This document shows positions 45,976 to 56,341 of a DNA stretch of 64,000 nt, in pieces. Under the pieces are notes generated by a model that saw only the letters and a program-made list of their open reading frames with translations, did not search any database and was not told the DNA's origin. The stretch lies in assembly GCF_947495315.1 (NCBI RefSeq), contig NZ_CANLYD010000008.1, positions 62,001-126,000 of the forward strand, read 5' to 3'. This stretch comes from an uncultured Aquimarina sp. (GTDB taxonomy: Bacteria; Bacteroidota; Bacteroidia; Flavobacteriales; Flavobacteriaceae). A program made the translations under genes and the position numbers. The first letter of the stretch is position 1. Every line of letters begins with the position of its first letter.

Positions 45976-48900
45976 ATGAAACAAAAAAGGAACTCGTATG
46001 AGATGAAATCATCTCCAAGGGAATTCTATTTAACAGATTTTCTGTTCAAACTTCGTGAAAAGTTGCAGGAGCCATATATGGTTCTGATCATGCTATTAAT
46101 TTATTTGTCTACACCAAATAATATGTGGTCACAACAAGTAGGAGATAACCCTTCTGGAAACAATGTAAATTACAATGATTTTTTCGTAAAAAACATTGAA
46201 GAACCTAATGCTTCTACATTTAAAGAGGTCAAACTATCGGCAGCCAATCCTTATGTAGGGAGCGCTAATATTAGTATTCCTTTATATGTGATCAAAGACG
46301 GGGACATTAGCGTACCTATCTCTTTAAGTTATTTAAGTACTGGAGTAAAAGCCAATAGTGTAGCTTCAAATGTAGGATTAAATTGGACGCTAAATGCAGG
46401 TGGTATGGTTAATAAGGTTGTGGAAGGCTTTGAAGATTTTGGGGTAGAGTTTAGGAATCCTTTAAGAAAGCCCTTTGATAATGACCCTGATGATGATTGT
46501 AATGTAATTCCTAGTTTTTGTAACTATAGAAAATTAAAATATGATGATTTTGAAAGACCTGCTGATTTAATAAATACTATTGGTGATGGTAGTATTGGTT
46601 TAAAAAGCCTAGGTTGGTTTTTAGGAGATGAGCCTTTAGATATCAAAGATTTTTTAGGGTATACATCTAATTACCTAGATAAAATACTAACCGTTGAAGA
46701 ATTAAATAGATATAAGATAAAACAAGATGTATATCCTGATTTCTTTTTTGTAAATGCACCTGGATTAAGTACAACATTTACACACAGAAAAGATAAAACA
46801 GCTTTTGAAATAGAAAATAGTGGAAATAAGATTAAAACCACAATAGGTAAGAGTAATGTGATTAATTTTTTACCGAAATTTCACGATGAAAGCTATTTTC
46901 ACACTATCCAGACTTTTTATGGAAGTAAGCCAAGGCCTTTAACGTGTATAAATAATATAGAAATAACGAATACTTCAGGGACAAAGTATAGTTTCAAAGA
47001 ATTAGATGTTAACCAATACATAACACGTAATTCTTTTGGACCATTTCAATATGGTTCATCTATCAGTGCTCACTTAAGCTCGCAAGAAGTATCAGCCTAT
47101 CATTTAAATTCTATTAAGGATGCTAATGGTCGTGAGGTAACTTTTGAATATGAAAAATATACATTGCAAAGCTTTTCACCTTCATCGTCATCAAGTCATA
47201 ACTTAGGAAGGGATGAAAAATTTAGACTAACCAATGCTTCAATTACAGAAGTATATTACCCACAGTTAAATCGGTTAACTAAAATTAACTTTAGCAATGG
47301 CTCAGTTGAGTTTAAATACAATCTAAATAGAAGAGATAACCAAGGTGATAAAGCGTTAACAGGTATTATTATTAGAGATAAACAAAACAAAATTGTTAAA
47401 GCATTTTCTCTTAAATACAACTACTTTTCTTCGAATACAGACTGTAATGAACCTTACTGTTTGCGTTTAAAACTTACCTCGGTAAGAGAATATGATGCGA
47501 CAAATAATAGCTTACCTCCATACTTGTTTTTCTATGACGAGACTAAACTACCAGAAGTAGGGACACATAATATCGACTATTTAGGCTATGCTAATAGTAC
47601 TGAATATACTTCTTATCGTCAATTAACAGGTTACGTGTCTAATATTTATTACTCTTATGATAAAGGGAGGCTTAGTTTTTCTCCTGTCAAAATTTTTAGT
47701 GATAGTTATGAATTAGCCAAGAATGCAAGAAGTCTAGCTCCTAACCTAAAATATTCAATGGCGGGAACTTTAAATAGAATCAAAGAACCTACCGGAGCGG
47801 AAAAATATTTTACTTATGAGTTAAATACATTTTCTACTCCAACGGTCAAAAATATAACAGCAGCTGGTTTACGATTAAAGCAACAATTGATTAAAGATGA
47901 AAAAGGGCACACAAAGTTATTAGAAAACTATACCTACGAAAATGAGGATGGTAGTTCTTCGGGTTTTTTAAATAATCTACCTACTTATGGAGATGTTTCG
48001 GTTAGTAAAGCATATAGAACAAATCCAGAAGTCTATAATATTAAATACGGAATCACAAGTGGTCATCTTAATTTTAGAACCTATTCTTCACCTAAAAATA
48101 AACTGAAATTAGTACAAGGGAATAATATTGGATACGCGAGAGTAGTCATTAAAAATGGAATTAACAATGGTGTCATAGAAAGAAATTATCATACGGCAAA
48201 GGAGTATCCAATTGAAGAGCCAAAACTATATAGGGCATCATTTAACGGTCAGGCTTTAGAGGAAATAACGGATACGTATAGTGATTATAAACTAGTAGAT
48301 TCCTATAAAAATGGAGGACATTTTCCGCATTACAATAACAAGGACATCTTGCTCGGAAAAATGTGGTTAGAAAGAGTTTTTGATGCCGATAATGAACTAG
48401 TTAGCCAAAAAGAGATCCAATATCAATACGATGTATTAGAAGAAATGCAGCAAAATGTTGAACTATACAGATCTCAATTAGTGATAACTCCAGAACTTGA
48501 GGGAGATTACCCTATTTTAATACAGCCTAAAATATTTTCGCATAGAAATTTGCAAAGTGTAGTAAAGGATAAAACAATCTATCCCAATGAAAACATTGAA
48601 CAAGTAGGACAATTTACATATCACAATACTTTTCCTTTTGTGAAAGAAAGTAAAATGATATTTAACGATGATCAAAGTATTACCACAAAAAATTATTATC
48701 CTTTTGAGATAAGTACTGCAAATACCCTGGGTGATACTCCTCTTACAGGATATGAGATGGAAGCTATAGCATCACTAAACAATGATCATCAGATAAATAG
48801 TCCAATACAAACCGAAAGTTATAGAAATGATCAATTGATTGGTCTACAAAGAACCAACTTTGGAGTTTTTCATAATAACCATATACTACCAAAATCTATA

Positions 48901-50145
48901 GCTTCTGCAAAAGGGGTAAGACCATTAGAAGAACAAGTAGAGTTTACGGCATACGATACCGCAGGAAATCTTGAAGAAGCAAGCAGAGTTAACGGTTCTA
49001 AAATACGATATGTTTGGGGATATCAAAGAGAATATATTATTGCAAAAATTGAAGGATATACTAATGAACTGACTACAGAGCAAATCGATTTGATGAATAA
49101 TGCCAGTAGCGTATCTAATCAAGATAATGATAGAACTGTAGATTTTGTTGGTAAAGAAGGGACGCTGAGACAAGCACTTCACCAAATAAGACAAGCATTT
49201 ATAACAGCTAATGTCACCACTTCTACCTATGATCCACTAATTGGAATCACCAGCATAACCAATCCAAGAGGTGAAACAGTGTATTATGAGTATGATAATT
49301 TTAATAGGCTTGAGTTTATAGAAGATCAGAATAATAACGTAATCACACAATACTGTTACAACTATAAAGGAGAACGAAAAAAATGTAATTATGATAAGGA
49401 TAATAATATAGATGTACGAATAACTATAAACATTGGTGAATTTAAAGAATATATGATTCCATCACCTGTTAGAGAGAACTATGTTGAAGAAGGTTTTTAT
49501 CCGGTTAAAGAAAATACTTTTCCTTGGTATACTTGGCCCGAGATTAATGATATTAACACTGGTCCACCAGACCTACTTCCAAAATATAGCATGCACCCTA
49601 TGTTCTATAGAACAAACGTAATAGGATATTATCATAATCCAGATGATTTTAATCCTGATCCTGTAAGCGAATTAAATACATCCTTTTATACTTTAAATGA
49701 TCGTTTTGTCGGTGCGAGAGGGTATATTAAAACGTTTAGAAATGGATATGCATTTGCTATTAATGATCTGGATAAACTTGCAGAATGTGATGCAACTCGT
49801 AGAGCCGTGGGAAGAACGGTAGCGACCAACTGTACCAACTCTGATAATGCTATCGAAAATCTAATTCTAAAATGGCATATTCTAGTAGATGGAGAAAAAT
49901 ATCCATTACACATAGCTCCAGAAATTAAGACCGTATTTTTTGTTCCGAGATGCTTAGATAATAAAATTGGCAAAGTGGTCTGTGAAATCTATAGGAAAAA
50001 CGATACGGATCAATCTAATCCCTATCGCAAAGTAGAATCTGATGAGATGATTTTTTCCGCTGGATTTGAACCTTTAGATAATAATGGCTCTGATAATTGT
50101 GGTGCCTCAGCATTTACGCCACCTACCTTTTTACTAAACAATTAA
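45976..50145 (+). CDS. Secreted YD-repeat/Rhs-type protein, upstream partner (1389 aa)
   Basis: An extended N-terminal signal (hydrophobic core about 35-47, ending NMWSQQ) is followed by the opening typical of Bacteroidota Rhs-like proteins (ANPYVGSANISIPLYVI, GLNWTLNAGGMVNK). A long beta-rich region follows. A few YD-type repeats lie near 1080-1120 (TYDPLIGITSITNPRGE, YYEYDNFNRLEFIED). The last 250 residues are unique and there is no Rhs core or T9SS domain. It sits one base before the second YD-repeat gene, so both are translated from the site D transcript. The pair may build one shell from two chains, as TcB/TcC do; this is an analogy. Confidence 0.85.
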   Translation: MKQKRNSYEMKSSPREFYLTDFLFKLREKLQEPYMVLIMLLIYLSTPNNMWSQQVGDNPSGNNVNYNDFFVKNIEEPNASTFKEVKLSAANPYVGSANISIPLYVIKDGDISVPISLSYLSTGVKANSVASNVGLNWTLNAGGMVNKVVEGFEDFGVEFRNPLRKPFDNDPDDDCNVIPSFCNYRKLKYDDFERPADLINTIGDGSIGLKSLGWFLGDEPLDIKDFLGYTSNYLDKILTVEELNRYKIKQDVYPDFFFVNAPGLSTTFTHRKDKTAFEIENSGNKIKTTIGKSNVINFLPKFHDESYFHTIQTFYGSKPRPLTCINNIEITNTSGTKYSFKELDVNQYITRNSFGPFQYGSSISAHLSSQEVSAYHLNSIKDANGREVTFEYEKYTLQSFSPSSSSSHNLGRDEKFRLTNASITEVYYPQLNRLTKINFSNGSVEFKYNLNRRDNQGDKALTGIIIRDKQNKIVKAFSLKYNYFSSNTDCNEPYCLRLKLTSVREYDATNNSLPPYLFFYDETKLPEVGTHNIDYLGYANSTEYTSYRQLTGYVSNIYYSYDKGRLSFSPVKIFSDSYELAKNARSLAPNLKYSMAGTLNRIKEPTGAEKYFTYELNTFSTPTVKNITAAGLRLKQQLIKDEKGHTKLLENYTYENEDGSSSGFLNNLPTYGDVSVSKAYRTNPEVYNIKYGITSGHLNFRTYSSPKNKLKLVQGNNIGYARVVIKNGINNGVIERNYHTAKEYPIEEPKLYRASFNGQALEEITDTYSDYKLVDSYKNGGHFPHYNNKDILLGKMWLERVFDADNELVSQKEIQYQYDVLEEMQQNVELYRSQLVITPELEGDYPILIQPKIFSHRNLQSVVKDKTIYPNENIEQVGQFTYHNTFPFVKESKMIFNDDQSITTKNYYPFEISTANTLGDTPLTGYEMEAIASLNNDHQINSPIQTESYRNDQLIGLQRTNFGVFHNNHILPKSIASAKGVRPLEEQVEFTAYDTAGNLEEASRVNGSKIRYVWGYQREYIIAKIEGYTNELTTEQIDLMNNASSVSNQDNDRTVDFVGKEGTLRQALHQIRQAFITANVTTSTYDPLIGITSITNPRGETVYYEYDNFNRLEFIEDQNNNVITQYCYNYKGERKKCNYDKDNNIDVRITINIGEFKEYMIPSPVRENYVEEGFYPVKENTFPWYTWPEINDINTGPPDLLPKYSMHPMFYRTNVIGYYHNPDDFNPDPVSELNTSFYTLNDRFVGARGYIKTFRNGYAFAINDLDKLAECDATRRAVGRTVATNCTNSDNAIENLILKWHILVDGEKYPLHIAPEIKTVFFVPRCLDNKIGKVVCEIYRKNDTDQSNPYRKVESDEMIFSAGFEPLDNNGSDNCGASAFTPPTFLLNN

Positions 50146-50146
50146 A

Positions 50147-53100
50147 ATGATGATCATGAAATTAAGAATAAGTTTACTACTACTGTTCATGACGGCGATG
50201 AGTTTTGCTCAAGTTGTCTTGCCACCAGATGATAGTGTTGATCCAGAGCCATTCCGATTAGGGATTAAAGGAGATATATCTGTCAATCCAAATGACATTA
50301 AAACTTATGTGTTTGAAACTCAAGGAACCGATGATAACGATATTAATATATTCGAAGCACAATGGGACGTATCTGGCGGCGAAGTTATAGGCTCTGATAC
50401 TCAAAGTGTAACTATTAAGTGGCTTGGAACATTTCAAAATGATGTAACGGACGGAATTGGAATCATAGAATATAAGCCTTTTTTTATTAATCCAGTTTAT
50501 CGAGATTTTCTAACACTAAATATTACCATAAAGAATCCAAAAAACTTTGTAGAAATACCTTCAAAACCATCTGTGTTGAGCCAAAATTGTGACTCGGCTG
50601 TATTACAAAAAGGTAATGAAGCATCAGACAATGTAACCTGGTATTGGCAAGGTACGAATAAGAATGGGCTGAGTACATCAGATGCCAATCCAACAATAAC
50701 TGTTACAAATTCCGGAACTTATTACCTAAGAGGCAAAAGATCCGATGGTAGATGGAGCAAAAAATCAAGTGCTATAGATGTACTACTTACGGGATGTGCA
50801 AATTATTCTTCTACAGATGAGAACTATATTAAAACTATCGTTTTTCAGCAAGCCTATAAAGAAAACGAATTAGCAACCGTAAAAAAAGATAGCGTTATAG
50901 AGAATATAACCTATTATGATGCCTTAGGAAGAGCGAAACAGAGCATTGGGATACAACATTCACCAACAAAAAAAGATGTGGCAATGCACATTGAATATGA
51001 TGTGTTGGGCAGGCAACCAAAAAAATACTTGCCTATAGTAACAAATCATAGTGATGGTATTTTTTTAGTAGAAGATATGCCTGCAAAAACAAGAGAATTT
51101 TATAAAGCGTTTTATCCAGAAGATTTTGAAAATAGTAATATAAATGAAGTAAATGCTTATAGTGAAGATGCATATGACGGATCACCTCTAAATAGAATGC
51201 TAAAAAAAGCAGCTCCTGGAGAAGCCTGGAAAATGGGTAATGGACACGAAATACAGTTTGGATATAATACGAATAGTGCAGAGGATGAAGTTTATCATTT
51301 TATAGCAACTACTGTGACGGATGGAGATATTTATAATCCTACGTTGATTTTAAATACAGTTAATGATGGACAGTACAAAGCTGGTGAATTATATAAGAAT
51401 AGTACAAAAGATGAAAACTGGGTAGCAGCAGATGGCGTAAATCGTACTACCGAAGAGTTTACAGATAAAGAAGGGCGTATGATCTTAAAGAGAACATACA
51501 ATAATGATGAAAAACACAATACCTATTACGTATATGATGAATATAGTAACCTGAGTTTTGTAATACCTCCTAAAGTGAACGTAGCAGATGACGTGTCAGA
51601 TGGTGAACTGAAGGAGTTGTGTTATCAGTATAAATACGATCATAGAAATCGCTTAGTAGAGAAAAAAATCCCCGGGAAAGGTTGGGAGTACATCGTATAT
51701 GATCGCTTGGATCGACCAGTACTGACTCAGGATGCTAAAATGAAATCCCTTAATAAATGGTTGTTTACTAAATATGACGTATTAGGTAGGATAGTGTATA
51801 CAGGAATGTATATACATCCCACCTTAATAAGTAGACCGCAAATGCAATCATTGTTTAACAGTGAAAATGTAACAAATGAGGACTACTACGAAGATAAATT
51901 GCAAGCTCCTGGAGGAGAAAATATATACTACAGTAATGTACACTTCCCAAATACCAATCTAACGATACATACGGTTAATTATTATGATGATTATTATTTT
52001 GATGTAAAGGGAATTGTAAAACCAAATGAGGTATATAATCAGCAAGTAACCTCAAATGCAAAAAGCTTAGCTACAGGAAGTAAAATACGGGTTTTAGATA
52101 CTAATAAATGGATTACTTCAGTTAACTATTATGATGAAAAAGCAAGATTGATTTATGGGTATACTAAAAATGAGTATTTAGGCACTACCAATACCATAAG
52201 TAATAAACTGGATTTTGTGGGTAGAATAGAAGAAAGCAAAACTACGCATAAACGCGGGGCAAATTCTATGATCACTACTATCGATACTTTTGAGTATGAT
52301 CATATAGGAAGACTTATATCGCAAAAGCAAGTAATCAATGATCAGCCTGAGGAGTTAATTGTAAAAAATACTTATGATGAATTAGGGGTATTGGTTATAA
52401 AAGATGTTGGAGGTAAAACAGAGGAAAACTCGATTTCTTTTTCGAATATAGTTAATATAGCTATACAAGGAAATAAAATTATAAAAACAGGTGAAAAAGG
52501 TTGGAATGCAGGAACGAATACTAAAACAGGTATTTTAGAAAACGGATACATATCTTTTACTGCAGGAAAAAATAATATAGGGCTAATAGCAGGCCTATCA
52601 TATGATCATTCAGATCTTACGTATAAAATAGATTATGGTATCTTTCTTGAACAAAATGGTTATCTTAAAGTTAAGGAAAAAGAAAATACAATCTATGGAT
52701 TAAATCAGAATTATAAAATAGGGGATACCTTTACTGTAGAGAGACAAGGAAGTATTATACGATATAAAAAGAATGGAGCTGTTTTTTATACTTCTTCTGT
52801 ACCGGCATTGACGGGAGAGTTATACGGAGATTTCTCTCTGTACACGACAGATGCAAGTCTTACAAATATTAAGATGAGTGGACAATCTTTACAAAGTTTA
52901 CAGACAGTAGATTATAAATATAACGTAAGAGGTTGGTTACAACAAATCAATAATCCAGACATAGCGTTAGGAGAAGATCTATTTGCTTTTAAAATCAATT
53001 ATAACACCCCATATATCGCAGAGAGTACAGCATTGTATAATGGAAATATAAGTGAAATCCATTGGAAAACAGCCAATGATAATAAACAAAGACATTATAC

Positions 53101-54685
53101 TTATGGGTACGATGACTTAAATAGAATTACCAAAGGGATCGATAATACCAATAGATATAGTCTTACCAACGTAAGTTATGACAAAAATGGCAATATCCTC
53201 CATTTGGTTAGAGACGGGCATGTGGTTGCCAATCCTGATCAGACAGAAGATGCACATTTTGGTAGTATGGATAACCTCCAATACGAGTATAGAGAAGGTA
53301 ATAAACTATGGAAGGTAACAGACCATTGTAATAATCAATTTGGATTTAAAGATGGAGCTAATACATCTGATGATTATGTATACGATATCAATGGTAATAT
53401 GACGGTAGATCGCAACAAAGGAATTACTAATATTCGATACAATCATTTAAACTTGCCGACTGTAGTTACCATTAATGGAAAGCAGATTCGATATACTTAT
53501 GATGCCACCGGTACAAAACTAACCAAATCAGCAAATGGGAAATTTACGCATTATGATGGTGGCTATGTATACGAAGGCAAAGATCTAATATTTATGAATC
53601 ATCACGAAGGTTATATAGAACCTTCTGTCACCTCGAGTGGAGTCGAGAAGTTTGACTATGTCTACCAATACAAAGATCATCTGGACAACATCCGTTTAAG
53701 TTATAGTGATAGTAATAAAGATGGTAATGTTAGCAAAGATGAAATACGCAAAGAAAACAACTATTATCCTTTTGGATTAAAACATAAAGGATATAATAAT
53801 ACTATTGGAGGTGGTAGAGATCATAAATACGGATTTAATGGAATAGAATTAAATGAAGATAATAATCTTTATGAAATGGATCTTAGGAAATATGATCCGG
53901 CTATTGCCCGTTGGACATCCATTGATCCAGTTGTGCATTACTCATTATCAACATACAATGCTTTTGACAATAATCCAGTTTTTTGGGCGGATCCTAGTGG
54001 AGGTAATTCTATTATTTCTACAATACAGAAAATATGGGATCAAACTCCAAATGGAGAATCAGCTACATATGATGAAAATGGAAATAAAATAGATGATACG
54101 GACCCTAAGAAAGATAAAATAACAACAGATTCGTGCCCAGAACCTTGTGATAAAAAGTTTTTAGAACAAAAATTAGTAAAAAGAGATGCGACTAACCAAA
54201 ATTTTGTTTCTAATAGATTAAAAGATTATAAGGTTTCTGTAATGAAAAAAGAGCAAGAGATACTAGATAAAAAAATAGAAGAGGTGAATAATCTTTTAAA
54301 GATGTTAACTTGGGAAGTTGCAATGGGAATTATTGATGAAACTAAATTGGGGGAAGTAGTGGGAAAGATAAACACTTTAAATACTTTTGTTGGATTAAGA
54401 GATGCAGGAACTCAACAAATAACCGCTGAAATGCTCAAATTTGTCATTTCTAGTACAGTAAAAAGAGGAGCGGTTGTAGTGACACTTTTAGATATAAGTA
54501 TGGAACTTGGAAGGTTAAAGTATGAGCGTAATGTGGATAAAGCTATAGAGTTATATTTAAAAAGGACGGTCGTTGGGTATCCGTATGGTGATACTAATAA
54601 GCGTAGAGAATACTGGAAAAATTTTAATAAAAATAATAGTAAAAAAGAAATTAGAGAGTTTAGAGATGTTATATTTAAGAAGTAA
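50147..54685 (+). CDS. Secreted DUF6443/Rhs-core protein with variable C-terminal domain (1512 aa)
   Basis: A signal peptide (LRISLLLLFMTAMSFAQ) precedes an Ig-like segment and a DUF6443 domain (IENITYYDALGRAKQSIGI). YD repeats follow, interrupted by a beta-sandwich insertion at about 755-920 (GWNAGTNTKTGILENGYISF). Then come more YD repeats and the Rhs-associated core (HLDNIRLSYSD, YYPFGLKHKGYNN, ARWTSIDPVVH, WADPSGG near 1282). The remaining 228 residues are unrelated to the core, mostly helical, and end in a basic stretch. This is where polymorphic toxins carry their effector. No toxin family is recognised and no obvious immunity gene follows before the terminator. One of three nearby ATGs may be the true start. 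Confidence 0.9.
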   Translation: MMIMKLRISLLLLFMTAMSFAQVVLPPDDSVDPEPFRLGIKGDISVNPNDIKTYVFETQGTDDNDINIFEAQWDVSGGEVIGSDTQSVTIKWLGTFQNDVTDGIGIIEYKPFFINPVYRDFLTLNITIKNPKNFVEIPSKPSVLSQNCDSAVLQKGNEASDNVTWYWQGTNKNGLSTSDANPTITVTNSGTYYLRGKRSDGRWSKKSSAIDVLLTGCANYSSTDENYIKTIVFQQAYKENELATVKKDSVIENITYYDALGRAKQSIGIQHSPTKKDVAMHIEYDVLGRQPKKYLPIVTNHSDGIFLVEDMPAKTREFYKAFYPEDFENSNINEVNAYSEDAYDGSPLNRMLKKAAPGEAWKMGNGHEIQFGYNTNSAEDEVYHFIATTVTDGDIYNPTLILNTVNDGQYKAGELYKNSTKDENWVAADGVNRTTEEFTDKEGRMILKRTYNNDEKHNTYYVYDEYSNLSFVIPPKVNVADDVSDGELKELCYQYKYDHRNRLVEKKIPGKGWEYIVYDRLDRPVLTQDAKMKSLNKWLFTKYDVLGRIVYTGMYIHPTLISRPQMQSLFNSENVTNEDYYEDKLQAPGGENIYYSNVHFPNTNLTIHTVNYYDDYYFDVKGIVKPNEVYNQQVTSNAKSLATGSKIRVLDTNKWITSVNYYDEKARLIYGYTKNEYLGTTNTISNKLDFVGRIEESKTTHKRGANSMITTIDTFEYDHIGRLISQKQVINDQPEELIVKNTYDELGVLVIKDVGGKTEENSISFSNIVNIAIQGNKIIKTGEKGWNAGTNTKTGILENGYISFTAGKNNIGLIAGLSYDHSDLTYKIDYGIFLEQNGYLKVKEKENTIYGLNQNYKIGDTFTVERQGSIIRYKKNGAVFYTSSVPALTGELYGDFSLYTTDASLTNIKMSGQSLQSLQTVDYKYNVRGWLQQINNPDIALGEDLFAFKINYNTPYIAESTALYNGNISEIHWKTANDNKQRHYTYGYDDLNRITKGIDNTNRYSLTNVSYDKNGNILHLVRDGHVVANPDQTEDAHFGSMDNLQYEYREGNKLWKVTDHCNNQFGFKDGANTSDDYVYDINGNMTVDRNKGITNIRYNHLNLPTVVTINGKQIRYTYDATGTKLTKSANGKFTHYDGGYVYEGKDLIFMNHHEGYIEPSVTSSGVEKFDYVYQYKDHLDNIRLSYSDSNKDGNVSKDEIRKENNYYPFGLKHKGYNNTIGGGRDHKYGFNGIELNEDNNLYEMDLRKYDPAIARWTSIDPVVHYSLSTYNAFDNNPVFWADPSGGNSIISTIQKIWDQTPNGESATYDENGNKIDDTDPKKDKITTDSCPEPCDKKFLEQKLVKRDATNQNFVSNRLKDYKVSVMKKEQEILDKKIEEVNNLLKMLTWEVAMGIIDETKLGEVVGKINTLNTFVGLRDAGTQQITAEMLKFVISSTVKRGAVVVTLLDISMELGRLKYERNVDKAIELYLKRTVVGYPYGDTNKRREYWKNFNKNNSKKEIREFRDVIFKK
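53624..53655. repeat. REP-like repeat embedded in the Rhs coding sequence, copy 3
   Basis: The sequence TGTCACCTCGAG-TGGAGTCGAGAA lies in frame and encodes SVTSSGVEK just before the conserved Rhs segment YQYKDHLDNIRL. It shares GGAGTCGAGAA with 41911-41978 and the TGTCA-CTCGAG part with the reverse complement of 45250-45285. Confidence 0.7.
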
Positions 54686-54760
54686 AAAAAATAATTACTC
54701 TTCAAAGAATGGCTCGCGGCGTTTTGAGTAAGCAATATAGTAAGAAGGTAAATAGCAGTA

Positions 54761-54793
54761 AACAGTCAACTAGAGATAGTTGGCTGTTTTTTT
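54761..54793 (+). terminator. Intrinsic terminator after the Rhs operon
   Basis: AACAGTCAACT pairs with AGTTGGCTGTT (one G-T pair) across a 6-base loop and is followed by a T-run. Confidence 0.88.
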
Positions 54794-54811
54794 ATGCTTT
54801 TTAGAAAACAA

Positions 54812-54843
54812 GGGGTAACAGTTTCTATGTTTCTGACATAAAG
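54812..54843 (+). promoter_or_regulatory. Island ECF promoter element, site E
   Basis: GGGGTAAC (54812-54819), 16 bases, ACATAAAG (54836-54843), a perfect copy 34 bases before the lipoprotein gene. Confidence 0.87.
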
Positions 54844-54877
54844 TGCAAGGAAAACAAAAAAGTAAAACAAGTTAGCA

Positions 54878-55294
54878 ATGAGATGTAAACAATTTTTTTG
54901 GAGTATACTATTAGTAATATCCTTGGTATCCTGTAGCCCAGATGAAGATATTCCATACGAATCAATCATTTTTGAACCACCATCTTGGATAATTGGGGCT
55001 TGGGATAATGAGGATCCAGAGGCTTTTACTGAAACCTTGATATTTACAGAAATTAATATCGTTTCGGAATTTAAAGATGGATCCACACTAGATTATAGTC
55101 AATCTATAGCTCCTAACAGAGATAATACAATCATTGAAGAGGTTGCTACAGATAATGAGTATTCCATTATAGTACGGGTAAGTTTTCCCGATGGAGAAGA
55201 ACTTGTTTTCACTAACACCTTTAAAAAAACATCACTCACTTCTTTAACTGTTTACGACAATTTGCAAGAAATAGGAACTTTTGTTAAAAGATAA
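54878..55294 (+). CDS. Small lipoprotein (138 aa), first gene of the site E operon
   Basis: A lipoprotein signal ends SLVSC and is followed by SPDED, an acidic stretch fitting the flavobacterial surface-export signal. The mature part is a small lipocalin-like beta-domain (WIIGAWDNEDPEAFTETLIF; LTSLTVYDNLQEIG). It is followed after 6 bases by the S41-like gene. Function unknown; its place directly behind the Rhs operon raises the possibility of an immunity or adaptor role, without direct support. Confidence 0.8.
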   Translation: MRCKQFFWSILLVISLVSCSPDEDIPYESIIFEPPSWIIGAWDNEDPEAFTETLIFTEINIVSEFKDGSTLDYSQSIAPNRDNTIIEEVATDNEYSIIVRVSFPDGEELVFTNTFKKTSLTSLTVYDNLQEIGTFVKR

Positions 55295-55300
55295 AAAATC

Positions 55301-56341
55301 GTGAAACTTAAATTAAAATTTGTAATTGCTATACTAACAATAGGATTTACAGCCACTTCTTATAGTCAAAATTATACAGTAAAAGACAGTATAACTCTTT
55401 ACACAGATCGTGTTTTTGATATTTTACAAGAAAAAAACTTGTATCGCGAAAAACTAGATTGGGCTTCTTATAAAGAAAGATTCTTGAAGGTAGCCACTAC
55501 CAAGACATCGTTTAAGGAGTTCTTACCTATGTTTGGTAAAGTATGGATGGATTTGGGAGATAAGCATACTTCTATAAACACATCAGATATGCAAATCAAA
55601 AACCCCACCGTAGGAAATTTTGATGGCAGTGAGTTTAGTGCAGCATTATTAGAAAGATACCAACAAGGGAATTTTAATTTTGAGTGTAAAATATTAGATA
55701 ATCAATATGGCTATATTCTTATGCCAGGGATTGATTTGCCTGATGGTAAAGATATAAATGCAATAGCCCAAAAAATGTATGATCAAATCCATAAAATATC
55801 GAATACTCATAAAATAAAAGGATGGATTATCGATCTTAGACTTAATATGGGAGGGAATATGTGGCCGATGATAGGAGCCCTATATGAGTTGTTGGGTGAT
55901 GGAGTGTTTGGTGGTTGGAAATTCGAGGATCGAATTGAGAAAATATACCTTAAAAACGGAAAAGCATATCAGGAAGAGGATATGATACTCACCATAAAAA
56001 GAAAACCTTCAAATGATATGGATACGGCCAAAGTAGCACTCATAACCGGAGTTTTTACAAATAGTTCCGGTGAGATTACTTCAATTGCTTTTAAAGGAAG
56101 AAAAAACACCATTTTTATAGGAGAAAAAACGATGGGATTAACTACAACGAACCATATATATAAAATGCCTTTTGATACGTATTTTAATAATGCAGAAGCT
56201 TACGATGTAGACCGAAATGGTCAGTTTTATGAGCAGATTATACCAGATATATCCATCCATAAGTCGGATAACTTTAAAAACCTATTAGAGGATGAGAATA
56301 TTAAGCAGGCAATAAAGTATTTTAATAACGAGACTAAATAA
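55301..56341 (+). CDS. Secreted S41-family peptidase-like protein (346 aa)
   Basis: The GTG start gives a good signal peptide (LKFVIAILTIGFTATSYSQ). The S41 core shows a helical cap, the strand GYILMPGIDLP, the glycine segment DLRLNMGGNMWPM near 180 and ITGVFTNSSGE with the likely nucleophile Ser255 or Ser256. GEKTMGLTTTNH follows, as in active members. No PDZ domain is visible. The gene lies 6 bases after the lipoprotein gene and overlaps the next ATG by one base (TAATG), so all three are one operon. The substrate is unknown; island-encoded envelope proteins are candidates. Confidence 0.87.
   Translation: MKLKLKFVIAILTIGFTATSYSQNYTVKDSITLYTDRVFDILQEKNLYREKLDWASYKERFLKVATTKTSFKEFLPMFGKVWMDLGDKHTSINTSDMQIKNPTVGNFDGSEFSAALLERYQQGNFNFECKILDNQYGYILMPGIDLPDGKDINAIAQKMYDQIHKISNTHKIKGWIIDLRLNMGGNMWPMIGALYELLGDGVFGGWKFEDRIEKIYLKNGKAYQEEDMILTIKRKPSNDMDTAKVALITGVFTNSSGEITSIAFKGRKNTIFIGEKTMGLTTTNHIYKMPFDTYFNNAEAYDVDRNGQFYEQIIPDISIHKSDNFKNLLEDENIKQAIKYFNNETK

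Noticed and set aside
54709..54807. Short ORF beginning MARGVLSKQYSKK after the Rhs gene
   Set aside because: It runs through the terminator hairpin and ends within the following spacer, with no promoter of its own. It could be a leftover of an exchanged Rhs tail, but this cannot be supported.
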